From Halictus rubicundus (taxonomy: Eukaryota; Arthropoda; Insecta; Hymenoptera; Halictidae), in NCBI RefSeq assembly GCF_050948215.1, contig NW_027488642.1, positions 496,001 through 560,000 of the forward strand: a DNA stretch of 64,000 nucleotides, in the 5' to 3' direction. Below are positions 42,070-56,140 of the stretch, in pieces; position 1 is the stretch's first letter, and the number at the start of each line of letters is the position of its first letter. Made by a program: the position numbers and the translations under genes. A model generated the notes under the pieces. The model worked only from the letters and a program-made list of their open reading frames with translations. It ran no database searches and had not been told where the DNA came from.

Positions 42070-42570
42070 TCAGAGGCGTCGCAACGGGGGTACGCCCCCG
42101 GGGCGTACCCTGCGCCGTCTCCCCCCCCTTCGGCCGGGATCGTGATTACGCTCCCGATCCCGTTCCGCAGCCTCCTTCCGCAGCATAACCCGCTCGCAGA
42201 AGGAAGCGAACCCCCTCCACGCCTCCTCGCCACCGGCTGCCGCAGCGACGACAGCCGGGAGCGAGAGGTCGTGGCCCACCGCGCGCCGCAGGGCACGGCG
42301 CTCTCCCCCCCATGCCGGACACTCCTCCAGAGTGTGTTGCGCCGTGTCCCGCGGCTCGCCGCAGTGGTGACACGCCTCCTCGGTCTCCCTCCCGATGCGA
42401 CACAGGTAGTCGCCGAAGCACCCGTGCCCGCTCATCACCTGCGTCACACGGTAGGAGACCCTATGCCCCATCCATCCCCTGTTCCATTGATCGAACACCG
42501 GGAGGATGGCCCGAACGGCCCGCCTCTCGCCCTCCCTCGTCCCGGGAAGGCTATCGCGCCACTCCCGGGA
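42070..42570 (-). pseudogene. Reverse transcriptase/pol C-terminal fragment, copy 2
   Basis: Open for 166 codons from the truncation point at 42570 to TGA at 42070-42072. The protein appears identical to that of copy 1. The zinc knuckle C-X2-C-X8-H-X4-C spans 42319-42372. The single coding difference lies at 42358, the third base of the Gly71 codon (GGC here, GGT in copy 1), and is silent. No start codon, reverse-transcriptase core or endonuclease remains. With so little divergence, one silent change says nothing about selection; recent duplication explains it. Confidence 0.85.
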
Positions 42571-42588
42571 TCCTATTCTCTATCCTAT
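42571..42588. repeat. Right target-site duplication of retrotransposon copy 2
   Basis: Exact repeat of 41628-41645. Satellite resumes as it does after copy 1. Confidence 0.85.
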
Positions 42589-45430
42589 CCTATCCTCTAT
42601 CCTATCCTATCCTCTATCCTATCCTATCCTCTATCCTATCATATCCTCTATCGTATCCTATCCTTTATCCTATTCTATACTCTATCCTATCCTATCCGCT
42701 ATCCTATCCTATCCTCTATCCTATCCTATCCTCTATCCAACGAATCCCCTATCCTATCCTCTATCGGATCCTATCCTCTATTATATCCTATCCTCTATCC
42801 TATCCTATCCTCTAACTTATCCTATCCTCTATCCTACCCAATCACCTATCCTGTCCTCTATCCGATCCTATCCTCTATCCTATCCTATCCTCTATCCTAT
42901 CCAATCCCCTGTCCTATCCTCTACCCCATCCTGCCCTCTATCCTATCGAATCCTCTATCCTAACCTATCGTGTATCCTATAATATCCTCTATCCTATCGA
43001 ATCCTCTATCCTATCCTCTATCCTATCCTCTATCCTATCCTATCCTCTATCTTATACTATCCTCTATCCTATCCTATTCTCTATCCTATTCTATACTCTA
43101 TCCTATCCTATCCTCTATCCTATCCTATCCTCTATCCTATCCTATCCTCTCTCCTATCCTATCTTCTATCCTATCCTATCCTCTATCCTATCCTATCCTC
43201 TATCCTATCCTATCCACTATCCTATCATATCCTCTATCCTTTCATCTATCCTATCGTATCCTCTATCCTATCCTATCCTCTATCCTATCGAATCCTCTAT
43301 CCTATCGAATCCTCTATCCTATCCTCTATCCTATCCTCTATCCTATCCTATCCTCAATGAAATCCTGTATTCTATCCAATCCTAAATCCTATCCTATCCT
43401 CTATCCTATCCTGTCCGCTATCCTATCCGCTATCCTATCCGCTATCCTATCCTATCCTCTATCCTATAATATCCCCTATCCTATCCTATCCTCTATCCTA
43501 TCCTATCCTCTATCTTATCCTATGCTCTATTCTATCCTATTCTCTATCCAATCCCCTATCCGATGCTCTATCCAATCTTATCATCTATCCTATCCTATCC
43601 TCAATCCTATCCTATCCTCTATCCTATCGTATCCTCTATCCTATCCTATCCTCTATCCTATCCTATCCTCTATCCTATCCTATCCTCTATCCTATCCTAT
43701 CCTCTATCCAATCCAATCCCCTATCCTATCCTCTGTTCGATCCTATCCTCTATTATATCCTATCCTCTATCCTATACTATCCTCTATCCTATCCTATCCT
43801 CTATGCTATCCTATCCTCTATCCTATCCTCTATCCTATCCTATCCTCTATCCTATCCTATCTTATATCCTATCCTATCCTCTATCCTATCCTATCCTCTG
43901 TCCTATCCTATCCTCTATCCTATCCTATCCTCTATCCTATCCTATCCTCTAACCTATCCTATCCTCTATCCTATCCTATCCTCTATCCTTTCCTCTATCT
44001 TATCGTATCCTCTATCCTATCCTATCCTCTATCCTATCCTATCCTCTATCCTATCCTATCCTCTATCCTATCCTATCCTATATCTTATCCTATCCTCTAT
44101 CCTATCCTCTATCCTATCCTATCCTCTATCCTATCCTATCCTCTATCCTATCCTATCCTCTATCCTATCCTATCCTCTATCCTATCCTATCCTCTATCCT
44201 ATCCTATCCTCTATCCTATCCTATCCTCTATCCTATCCTATCCTCTATCCTATCCTATCCTCTATCCTATCCTATCCTCTATCCTATCCTATCCTCTATC
44301 CTATCCTATCCTCTATCCTATCCTATCCTCTATCCTATCCTATCCTCTATCCTATCCTATCCTCTATCCTATCCTATCCTCCATCCTTTCCACTATCCTA
44401 TCGTATCCTCCATCCTATCCTATCCTCTATCCTATCCTATCCTGTATCCTATCCTATCCTCTATCCTATCCTATTCTCTATCCTATCCTATCCTCTATCC
44501 TATCCTATCCTCTATCCTATCCTATCCTATCCTATCCTCTATCCTATCCTATCCTCTATCCTATCATATCCTCTATCCTATCCTATCCTCTATCCTATCC
44601 TATCCCCTATCCTATCCTATCCTCTATCCTATCCTATCCTCTATCTTATCCTATCCTCTACCCTATCCAATCACCTATCCTATCCTCTATCCTATCCTAT
44701 CCTCTATCCTATCCTATCCTCTATCCTATCCTATCCTCTATCTTATCCTATCCTCTACCCTATCCAATCACCTATCCTATCCTCTATCCGATCCTATCCT
44801 CTATCCTATCCTATCCTCTATCCTATCCTATCCTCTATCCTATCCTATTCTCTATCCAATCCCCTATCCTATCCTCTATCCTATCCTATCCTCTATCCTA
44901 TCCTATCCTCTATCCTACCCTATCCTCTATCCTATCCTATCCTCTATCCTATCCTATCCTCTATCCTATCCTCTGTTCGATCCTATCCTCTATTATATCC
45001 TATCCTCTATCCTTTCCTCTATCTTATCGTATCCTCTATCCTATCCTATCCTCTATCCTATCCTATCCTCTATCCTATCCTATCCTCTATCCTATCCTAT
45101 CCTATACCTTATCCTATCCTCTATCCTATCCTCTATCCTATCCTATCCTCTATCCTATCCTATCCTCTATCCTATCCTATCCTCTATCCTATCCTATCCT
45201 CTATCCTATCCTATCCTCTATCCTATCCTATCCTCTATCCTATCCTATCCTCTATCCTATCCTATCCTCTATCCTATCCTATCCTCTATCCTATCCTATC
45301 CTCTATCCTATCCTATCCTCTATCCTATCCTATCCTCTATCCTATCCTATCCTCTATCCTATCCTATCCTCTATCCTATCCTATCCTCTATCCTATCCTA
45401 TCCTCTATCCTATCCTATCCTCTATCCTAT
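42571..45430. repeat. Satellite block, right flank of copy 2
   Basis: Partner of 3461-6320. After about 45,400 the two diverge (CCATCCTTTCC near 45439 here, CCAATCCTC near 6326 there) inside a regular 17-bp run. CGTGTATCC at 42970, ATGAAATCC at 43357. Part of it also matches 49194 on (offset 6,224). Confidence 0.85.
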
Positions 45431-48400
45431 CCTATCCTCCATCCTTTCCACTATCCTATCGTATCCTCCATCCTATCCTATCCTCTATCCTATCCTATTC
45501 TCTATCCAATCCCCTATCCTATCCTCTATCCTATCCTATCCTCTATCCTATCCTATCCTCTATCCTACCCTATCCTCTATCCTATCCTATCCTCTATCCT
45601 ATCCTATCCTCTATCCTATCCTCTGTTCGATCCTATCCTCTATTATATCCTATCCTCTATCCTATCCTATCCTCTATCCTATCATATCCTCTATCCTATC
45701 CTATCCTCTATCCTATCCTATCCTCTATCCTATCCTATCCTCTATCCTATCCTATCCTCTATCCTATCCTATCCTCTATCCTATCCTATCCTCTATCCTA
45801 TCCTATCCTCTATCCTCTCCTATCCTCTATCCTATCCTATCCTCTAACCTATCCTATCCTCTATCCTATCCTATCCCCTATCCTTTCCTCTATCTTATCG
45901 TATCCTCTATCCTATCCTATCCTCTATCCTATCCTATCCTCTATCCTATCCAATCCTCTATCCTATCATATCCTCTATCCTATCCTATCCTCTATCCTAT
46001 CCTATCCCCTATCCTATCCTATCCTCTATCCTATCCTATCCTCTATCTTATCCTATCCTCTACCATATCCAATCACCTATCCTATCCTCTATCCTATCCT
46101 ATCCTCTATCCTATCCTATCCTCTATCCTATCCTATCCTCTATCTTATCCTATCCTCTACCCTATCCAATCACCTATCCTATCCTCTATCCGATCCTATC
46201 CTCTATCCTATCCTATCCTCTATCCTATCCTATCCTCTATCCTATCTTATTCTCTATCCAATCCCCTATCCTATCCTCTATCCTATCCTATCCTCTATCC
46301 TATCCTATCCTCTATCCTACCCTATCCTCTATCCTATCCTATCCTCTATCCTATCCTATCCTCTATCCTATCCTCTGTTCGATCCTATCCTCTATTATAT
46401 CCTATCCTCTATCCTTTCCTCTATCTTATCGTATCCTCTATCCTATCCTATCCTCTATCCTATCCTATCCTCTATCCTATCCTATCCTCTATCCTATCCT
46501 ATCCTATATCTTATCCTATCCTCTATCCTATCCTCTATCCTATCCTATCCTCTATCCTATCCTATCCTCTATCCTATCCTATCCTCTATCCTATCCTATC
46601 CTCTATCCTATCCTATCCTCTATCCTATCCTATCCTCTATCCTATCCTATCCTCTATCCTATCCTCTATCCTATCCTATCCTCTATCCTATCCTATCCTC
46701 TATCCTATCCTATCCTCTATCCTATCCTATCCTCTATCCTATCCTATCCTCTATCCTATCCTATCCTCTATCCTATCCTATCCTCCATCCTTTCCACTAT
46801 CCTATCGTATCCTCCATCCTATCCTATCCTCTATCCTATCCTATCCTGTATCCTATCCTATCCTCTATCCTATCCTATTCTCTATCCTATCCTATCCTCT
46901 ATCCTATCCTATCCTCTATCCTATCCTATCCTATCCTATCCTCTATCCTATCCTATCCTCTATCCTATCATATCCTCTATCCTATCCTATCCTCTATCCT
47001 ATCCTATCCCCTATCCTATCCTATCCTCTATCCTATCCTATCCTCTATCTTATCCTATCCTCTACCCTATCCAATCACCTATCCTATCCTCTATCCTATC
47101 CTATCCTCTATCCTATCCTATCCTCTATCCTATCCTATCCTCTATCTTATCCTATCCTCTACCCTATCCAATCACCTATCCTATCCTCTATCCGATCCTA
47201 TCCTCTATCCTATCCTATCCTCTATCCTATCCTATCCTCTATCCTATCCTATCCTCTATCCTATCCTATCCTCTATCCTATCCTATCCTATCCTCTATCC
47301 TATCCTATCCTCTATCCTATCCTATCCTCTATCCTATCCTATCCTCTATCCTATCCTATCCTCTATCCTATCCTATCCTCTATCTTATCCTATCCTCTAC
47401 CCTATCCAATCACCTATCCTATCCTCCATCCTATCCTATCCTCTATCCTATCCTATCCTCTATCCTATCCTATCCTCTATCCTACCCTATCCTCTATCCT
47501 ATCCTATCCTCTATCCTATCCTATCCTCTATCCTATCCTCTGTTCGATCCTATCCTCTATTATATCCTATCCTCTATCCTATCCTATCCTCTATCCTATC
47601 ATATCCTCTATCCTATCCTATCCTCTATCCTATCCTATCCTCTATCCTATCCTATCCTCTATCCTATCCTATCCTCTATCCTATCCTATCCTCTATCCTA
47701 TCCTATCCTCTATCCTATCCTATCCTCTATCCTCTCCTATCCTCTATCCTATCCTATCCTCTAACCTATCCTATCCTCTATCCTATCCTATCCCCTATCC
47801 TTTCCTCTATCTTATCGTATCCTCTATCCTATCCTATCCTCTATCCTATCCTATCCTCTATCCTATCCTATCCTCTATCCTATCCTATCCTCTATCCTAT
47901 CCTATCCTCTATCCTATCCTATCCTGTATCCTATCCTATCCTCTATCCTATCCTCTGTTCGATCCTATCCTCTATTATATCCTATCCTCTATCCTATCCT
48001 ATCCTCTATCCTATCATATGCTCTATCCTATCCTATCCTCTATCCTATCCTATCCTCTATCCTATCCTATCCTCTATCCTATCCTATCCTCTATCCTATC
48101 CTATCCTCTATCCTATCCTATCCTCTATCCTCTCCTATCCTCTATCCTTTCCACTATCCTATCGTATCCTCCATCCTATCCTATCCTCTATCCTATCCTA
48201 TCCGGTATCCTATCCTATCCTCTATCCTATCCTATTCTCTATCCTATCCTATCCTCTATCCTATCCTATCCTCTATCCTATCCTATCCTATCCTCTATCC
48301 TATCCTATCTTCTATCCTATCATATCCTCTATCCTATCCTATCCTCTATCCTATCCTGTCCGCTATCCTATCCGCTATCCTATCCTATCCTCAATGAAAT

Positions 48401-48539
48401 CCTGTATTCTATCCAATCCTCTATCCTATCCTATCCTCTATCCTATCCTGTCCGCTATCCTATCCGCTATCCTATCCGCTATCCTATCCTATCCTCTATC
48501 CTATAATATCCCCTATCCTATCCTATCCTCTATCCTATC
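45431..48539. repeat. Satellite mosaic with internal 1,917-bp duplication
   Basis: A stretch of about 0.45 kb matches at 1,917 bp (CTCTGTTCG 45621/47538; CTCTCC 45815/47732; TTTCCTCTATCTTATCG near 45884/47801). Long regular 17-bp runs lie near 45,125-45,435. ATGAAATCC at 48394. The + strand is stop-free across the whole stretch but shows only the 17-residue repeat cycle. Confidence 0.8.
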
Positions 48540-50450
48540 CTATCCTCTATCTTATCCTATGCTCTATCCTATCCTATTCTCTATCCAATCCCCTATCCGA
48601 TGCTCTATCCTATCTTATCATCTATCCTATCCTATCCTTTATCCTATTCTATACTCTATCCTATCCTATCCGCTATCCTATCCTATCCTCTATCCTATCC
48701 TATCCTCTATCCTTTCCACTATCCTATCGTATCCTCCATCCTATCCTATCCTCTATCCTATCCTATCCGGTATCCTATCCTATCCTCTATCCTATCCTAT
48801 TCTCTATCCTATCCTATCCTCTATCCTATTCTATACTCTATCCTATCCTATCCTCTATCCTATCCTATCCTCTATCGTATCCTATCCTTTATCCTATTCT
48901 ATACTCTATCCTATCCTATCCGCTATCCTATCCTATCCTCTATCCTATCCTATCCTCTATCCAACGAATCCCCTATCCTATCCTCTATCGGATCCTATCC
49001 TCTATTATATCCTATCCTCTATCCTATCCTATCCTCTAACTTATCCTATCCTCTATCCTACCCAATCACCTATCCTGTCCTCTATCCGATCCTATCCTCT
49101 ATCCTATCCTATCCTCTTTCCTATCCAATCCCCTGTCCTATCCTCTACCCTATCCTGCCCTCTATCCTATCGAATCCTCTATCCTAACCTATCGTGTATC
49201 CTATAATATCCTCTATCCTATCGAATCCTCTATCCTATCCTCTATCCTATCCTCTATCCTATCCTATCCTCTATCTTATCCTATCCTCTATCCTATCCTA
49301 TTCTCTATCCTATTCTATACTCTACCCTATCCTATCCTCTATCCTATCCTATCCTCTATCCTATCCTATCCTCTCTCCTATCCTATCTTCTATCCTATCC
49401 TATCCTCTATCCTATCCTATCCTCTATCCTATCCTATCCTCTATCCTATCATATCCTCTATCCTTTCATCTATCCTATCGTATCCTCTATCCTATCCTAT
49501 CCTCTATCCTATCGAATCCTCTATCCTATCGAATCCTCTATCCTATCCTCTATCCTATCCTCTATCCTATCCTATCCTCAATGAAATCCTGTATTCTATC
49601 CAATCCTAAATCCTATCCTATCCTCTATCCTATCATGTCGACTATCCTATCCGCTATCCTATCCGCTATCCTATCCTATCCTCTATCCTATAATATCCCC
49701 TATCCTATCCTATCCTCTATCCTATCCTATCCTCTATCTTATCCTATGCTCTATCCTATCCTATTCTCTATCCAATCCCCTATCCGATGCTCTATCCAAT
49801 CTTATCATCTATCCTATCCTATCCTCAATCCTATCCTATCCTCTATCCTATCGTATCCTCTATCCTATCCTATCCTCTATCCTATCCTATCCTCTATCCT
49901 ATCCTATCCTCTATCCTATCCTATCCTCTATCCTATCCTATCCTCTATCCAATCCAATCCCCTATCCTATCCTCTGTTCGATCCTATCCTCTATTATATC
50001 CTATCCTCTATCCTATACTATCCTCTATCCTATCCTATCCTCTATGCTATCCTATCCTCTATCCTATCCTCTATCCTATCCTATCCTCTATCCTATCCTA
50101 TCTTATATCCTATCCTATCCTCTATCCTATCCTATCCTCTGTCCTATCCTATCCTCTATCCTATCCTATCCTCTATCCTATCCTATCCTCTAACCTATCC
50201 TATCCTCTATCCTATCCTATCCTCTATCCTTTCCTCTATCTTATCGTATCCTCTATCCTATCCTATCCTCTATCCTATCCTATCCTCTATCCTATCCTAT
50301 CCTATATCTTATCCTATCCTCTATCCTATCCTCTATCCTATCCTATCCTCTATCCTATCCTATCCTCTATCCTATCCTATCCTCTATCCTATCCTATCCT
50401 CTATCCTATCCTATCCTCTATCCTATCCTATCCTCTATCCTATCCTATCC
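48540..50450. repeat. Higher-order block, copy 1 of the 10,159-bp repeat
   Basis: Matches 58699-60610: CGTGTATCC 49194/59353 and ATGAAATCC 49581/59740. The offset rises to 10,176 (one unit) by TATATCTT at 50303/60479. Related blocks begin at 3860, 9405, 17439, 34202, 39154 and 42970. It carries one empty insertion site at 48795. Confidence 0.8.
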
Positions 50451-53400
50451 TCTATCCTATCCTATCCTCTATCCTATCCTATCCTCTATCCTATCCTATC
50501 CTCTATCCTATCCTATCCTCTATCCTATCCTATCCTCTATCCTATCCTATCCTCCATCCTTTCCACTATCCTATCGTATCCTCCATCCTATCCTATCCTC
50601 TATCCTATCCTATCCTGTATCCTATCCTATCCTCTATCCTATCCTATTCTCTATCCTATCCTATCCTCTATCCTATCCTATCCTCTATCCTATCCTATCC
50701 TATCCTATCCTCTATCCTATCCTATCCTCTATCCTATCATATCCTCTATCCTATCCTATCCTCTATCCTATCCTATCCCCTATCCTATCCTATCCTCTAT
50801 CCTATCCTATCCTCTATCTTATCCTATCCTCTACCCTATCCAATCACCTATCCTATCCTCTATCCTATCCTATCCTCTATCCTATCCTATCCTCTATCCT
50901 ATCCTATCCTCTATCTTATCCTATCCTCTACCCTATCCAATCACCTATCCTATCCTCTATCCGATCCTATCCTCTATCCTATCCTATCCTCTATCCTATC
51001 CTATCCTCTATCCTATCCTATTCTCTATCCAATCCCCTATCCTATCCTCTATCCTATCCTATCCTCTATCCTATCCTATCCTCTATCCTACCCTATCCTC
51101 TATCCTATCCTATCCTCTATCCTATCCTATCCTCTATCCTATCCTCTGTTCGATCCTATCCTCTATTATATCCTATCCTCTATCCTATCCTATCCTCTAT
51201 CCTATCATATCCTCTATCCTATCCTATCCTCTATCCTATCCTATCCTCTATCCTATCCTATCCTCTATCCTATCCTATCCTCTATCCTATCCTATCCTCT
51301 ATCCTATCCTATCCTCTATCCTATCCTATCCTCTATCCTCTCCTATCCTCTATCCTTTCCACTATCCTATCGTATCCTCCATCCTATCCTATCCTCTATC
51401 CTATCCTATCCGGTATCCTATCCTATCCTCTATCCTATCCTATTCTCTATCCTATCCTATCCTCTATCCTATCCTATCCTCTATCCTATCCTATCCTCTA
51501 TCCTATCGTATCCTCCATCCTTTCCACTATCCTATCGTATCCTCCATCCTATCCTATCCTCTATCCTATCCTATCCTGTATCCTATCCTATCCTCTATCC
51601 TATCCTATTCTCTATCCTATCCTATCCTCTATCCTATCCTATCCTCTATCCTATCCTATCCTATCCTATCCTCTATCCTATCCTATCCTCTATCCTATCA
51701 TATCCTCTATCCTATCCTATCCTCTATCCTATCCTATCCCCTATCCTATCCTATCCTCTATCCTATCCTATCCTCTATCTTATCCTATCCTCTACCCCAT
51801 CCAATCACCTATCCTATCCTCTATCCTATCCTATCCTCTATCCTATCCTATCCTCTATCCTATCCTATCCTCTATCTTATCCTATCCTCTACCCTATCCA
51901 ATCACCTATCCTATCCTCTATCCGATCCTATCCTCTATCCTATCCTATCCTCTATCCTATCCTATCCTCTATCCTATCCTATTCTCTATCCAATCCCCTA
52001 TCCTATCCTCTATCCTATCCTATCCTCTATCCTTTCCACTATCCTATCGTATCCTCCATCCTATCCTATCCTCTATCCTATCCTATCCGGTATCCTATCC
52101 TATCCTCTATCCTATCCTATTCTCTATCCTATCCTATCCTCTATCCTATCCTATCCTCTATCCTATCCTATCCTATCCTCTATCCTATCCTATCTTCTAT
52201 CCTATCATATCCTCTATCCTATCCTATCCTCTATCCTATCCTGTCCGCTATCCTATCCGCTATCCTATCCTATCCTCAATGAAATCCTGTATTCTATCCA
52301 ATCCTCTATCCTATCCTATCCTCTATCCTATCCTGTCCGCTATCCTATCCGCTATCCTATCCGCTATCATATCCTATCCTCTATCCTATAATATCCCCTA
52401 TCCTATCCTATCCTCTATCCTATCCTATCCTCTATCTTATCCTATGCTCTATCCTATCCTATTCTCTATCCAATCCCCTATCCGATGCTCTATCCTATCT
52501 TATCATCTATCCTATCCTATCCTTTATCCTATTCTATACTCTATCCTATCCTATCCGCTATCCTATCCTATCCTCTATCCTATCCTATCCTCTATCCTTT
52601 CCACTATCCTATCGTATCCTCCATCCTATCCTATCCTCTATCCTATCCTATCCGGTATCCTATCCTATCCTCTATCCTATCCTATTCTCTATCCTATCCT
52701 ATCCTCTATCCTATTCTATACTCTATCCTATCCTATCCTCTATCCTATCCTATCCTCTATCGTATCCTATCCTTTATCCTATTCTATACTCTATCCTATC
52801 CTATCCGCTATCCTATCCTATCCTCTATCCTATCCTATCCTATCCTCTATCCAACGAATCCCCTATCCTATCCTCTATCGGATCCTATCCTCTATTATAT
52901 CCTATCCTCTATCCTATCCTATCCTCTAACTTATCCTATCCTCTATCCTACCCAATCACCTATCCTGTCCTCTATCCGATCCTATCCTCTATCCTATCCT
53001 ATCCTCTATCCTATCCAATCCCCTGTCCTATCCTCTGCCCTATCCTGCCCTCTATCCTATCGAATCCTCTATCCTAACCTATCGTGTATCCTATAATATC
53101 CTCTATCCTATCGAATCCTCTATCCTATTCTCTATCCTATCCTCTATCCTATCCTATCCTCTATCTTATCCTATCCTCTATCCTATCCTATTCTCTATCC
53201 TATTCTATACTCTATCCTATCCTATCCTCTATCCTATCCTATCCTCTATCCTATCCTATCCTCTCTCCTATCCTATCTTCTATCCTATCCTATCCTCTAT
53301 CCTATCCTATCCTCTACCCTATCCTATCCTCTATCCAATCCAATCCCCTATCCTATCCTCTGTTCGATCCTATCCTCTATTATATCCTATCCTCTATCCT

Positions 53401-54150
53401 ATACTATCCTCTATCCAATCCAATCCCCTATCCTATCCTCTGTTCGATCCTATCCTCTATTATATCCTATCCTCTATCCAATCCAATCCCCTATCCTATC
53501 CTCTGTTCGATCCTATCCTCTATTATATCCTATCCTCTATCCTATACTATCCTCTATCCTATCCTATCCTCTATGCTATCCTATCCTCTATCCTATCCTC
53601 TATCCTATCCTATCCTCTATCCTATCCTATCTTATATCCTATCCTATCCTCTATCCTATCCTATCCTCTGTCCTATCCTATCCTCTATCCTATCCTATCC
53701 TCTATCCTATCCTATCCTCTAACCTATCCTATCCTCTATCCTATCCTATCCTCTATCCTTTCCTCTATCTTATCGTATCCTCTATCCTATCCTATCCTCT
53801 ATCCTATCCTATCCTCTATCCTATCCTATCCTCTATCCTATCCTATCCTCTATCCTATCCTCTATCCTATCCTATCCTATATCTTATCCTATCCTCTATC
53901 CTATCCTCTATCCTATCCTATCCTCTATCCTATCCTATCCTCTATCCTATCCTATCCTCTATCCTATCCTATCCTCTATCCTATCCTATCCTCTATCCTA
54001 TCCTATCCTCTATCCTATCCTATCCTCTATCCTATCCTATCCCCTATCCTTTCCACTATCCTATCGTATCCTCCATCCTATCCTATCCTCTATCCTATCC
54101 TATCCTGTATCCTATCCTATCCTCTATCCTATCCTATTCTCTATCCTATC
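50451..54150. repeat. Satellite mosaic with short local triplication
   Basis: Contains CCATCCTTTCCACTATCC words near 50570, 51350, 51525 and 52030, ATGAAATCC at 52279 with an empty insertion site at 52680, and CGTGTATCC at 53084. A short segment is tandemly triplicated at 53335-53540. No gene seen. Confidence 0.8.
53335..53540. repeat. Local triplication of a 63/80-bp segment
   Basis: The segment CCAATCCAATCCCC...CTCTGTTCGATCC...ATTATATCC starts at 53335, 53415 and 53478. Spacings are 80 and 63 bp; the difference is one 17-bp unit (CTATACTATCCTC-containing) present only in the first. Confidence 0.8.
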
Positions 54151-56140
54151 CTATCCTCGATCGGATCCTATCCTCTATTATATCCTATCCTCTATCCTAT
54201 CCTATCCTTTATCCTATCCTATCCAATCACCTATCCTATCCTCTATCCGATCCTATCCTCTGTCCTATCCAATCCCCTATCCTATCCTCTATCCTATCCT
54301 ATCCTCTATCATATCCTATCCTCTATCCTATCTTATCCTCTATCCTATCGAATCCTCTATCCTAACCTATCGTGTATCCTATAATATCCTCTATCCTATC
54401 GAATCATCTATCCGATCCTCTATCCTATCCTCTATCCTATCCTCTATCCTATCCTCTATCCTATCCTCTATCCTATCCTATCCTCTATCCTATCCTATCC
54501 TCAATGCAATCCTGTATTCTATCCAATCCTCTATCCTATCGAATCCTCTATCCTATCCTCTATCCTATCCTCTATCCTATCCTATCCTCAATGAAATCCT
54601 GTATTCTATCCAATCCTCTATCCTATCCTATCCTCTACCCTATCCTGTCCGCTATCCTATCCGCTATCCTATCCTCTATCCTATCCTATCCTCTATCCAA
54701 CGAATCCCCTATCCTATCCTCTATCGGATCCTATCCTCTATTATATCCTATCCTCTATCCTATCCTATCCTCTATCTTATCCTATCCTCTACCCTACCCA
54801 ATCACCTATCCTATCCTCTATCCGATCCTATCCTCTATCCTATCCAATCACCTATCCTGTCCTCTATCCGATCCTATCCTCTATCCTATCCTATCCTCTA
54901 TCCTATCCAATCCCCTGTCCTATCCTCTATCCTATCCTGCCCTCTATTCTATCGAATCCTCTATCCTATCCTATCCTCTATCCTATCCTATCCTCTATCC
55001 TATCCTATCCTCTATCCTCTATCCTATCCTATCCTCTATCCTATCCTCTATCCTTTCCTCTATCCTATCGTATCCTCTATCCTATCCTATCCTCTATCCT
55101 ATCCTATCCTCTATCCTATCCTATCCTATATCCTATCCTATCCTCTATCCTATCCTCTATCCTATCCTATCCTCTATCCTATCCTATCCTCTATCCGATC
55201 CTATTCTCTATCCTATCCTATCCTCTATCCTATCATATCCTCTATCCTATCCTATCCTCTATCCTATCCTATCCTCTATAATATACTATCCCCTATCCTA
55301 TCCTATCCTCTATCCTATCGAATCCTCTATCCTAACCTATCGTGTATCCTATAATATCCTCTATCCTATCGAATCCTCTATCCTATCCTCTATCGTATCC
55401 TCTATCCTATCCTCTATCCTATCCTATCCTCAATGCAATCCTGTATTCTATCCAATCCTCTATCCTATCCTATCCTCTATCGTATCTTATCCTCTATCCT
55501 ATCCTATCCTCTATCCTATCCTATCCTCTATCCTATTCTATCCTCTATCCTAACCTATCCTCTATCCTATCCTATCCACTATCCTATCCTATCCTCTATC
55601 CTATCCTATCCTCTATCCTATCCTACCCTCTATCCTATCCTATCCTCTATCCTATCCAGTCACCTATCCTATCCTCTATCCTATCCTATCCTCTATCCAA
55701 CACAATCCCCTATCCTATCCTCTGTTCGATCCTATCCTCTATTATATCCTATCCTCTATCCTATCCTATCCTCTATCCTATCCTATCCTCTATCCTATCC
55801 TATCCTCTATCCTATCCTATCCTCTATCCTATCCTATCCTCGATCCTTTCCTCTATCCTATCGTATCCTCTATCCTAACCTATCGTGTATCCTACAATAT
55901 CCTCTATCCTATCGAATCCTCTATCCTATCGAATCCTCTATCCTATCCTCTATCCTATCCTCTATCCTATCCTATCCTCAATGAAATCCTGTATTCTATC
56001 CAATCCTCTATCCTATCCTATCCTCTACCCTATCCTGTCCGCTATCCTATCCGCTATCCTATCCGCTATCCTATCCTATCCTCTATCCTATAATATCCCC
56101 TATCCTATCCTATCCTCTATCCTATCCTATCCTCTATCTT
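54151..56140. repeat. Higher-order block, copy 1 of the ~7.19-kb repeat
   Basis: Matches 61331-63350: TCGATCGGATCC at offset 7,180, CGTGTATCC 54372/61552, ATGCAATCC 54504/61672 (7,168), ATGAAATCC 54591/61759, 55342/62533 (7,191), 55885/63093 (7,208) and 55981/63189. Offset steps are 12, 23 and 17 bp. The word at 55885 has TACAATATCC instead of TATAATATCC in both copies. Confidence 0.8.

Larger units (their letters stand above)
41645..42570 (-). mobile_element. 5'-truncated non-LTR retrotransposon, copy 2
   Basis: A 926-bp copy with the same ends, truncation point and TSD as copy 1. The differences I find are a 17-nt instead of 18-nt poly(A) tail (T run 41645-41661), C7G10 instead of C12G12 at 41694-41710, and one base at 42358 (G on +; A at 3248). 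Near identity plus homologous flanks indicates duplication of one insertion, not a second retrotransposition. Confidence 0.9.

Noticed and set aside
41645..42570. Second independent retrotransposition into the same sequence (site-specific element)
   Set aside because: Identical truncation point, TSD and colinear flanks for kilobases fit duplication of one insertion better; site specificity cannot be judged from one event.
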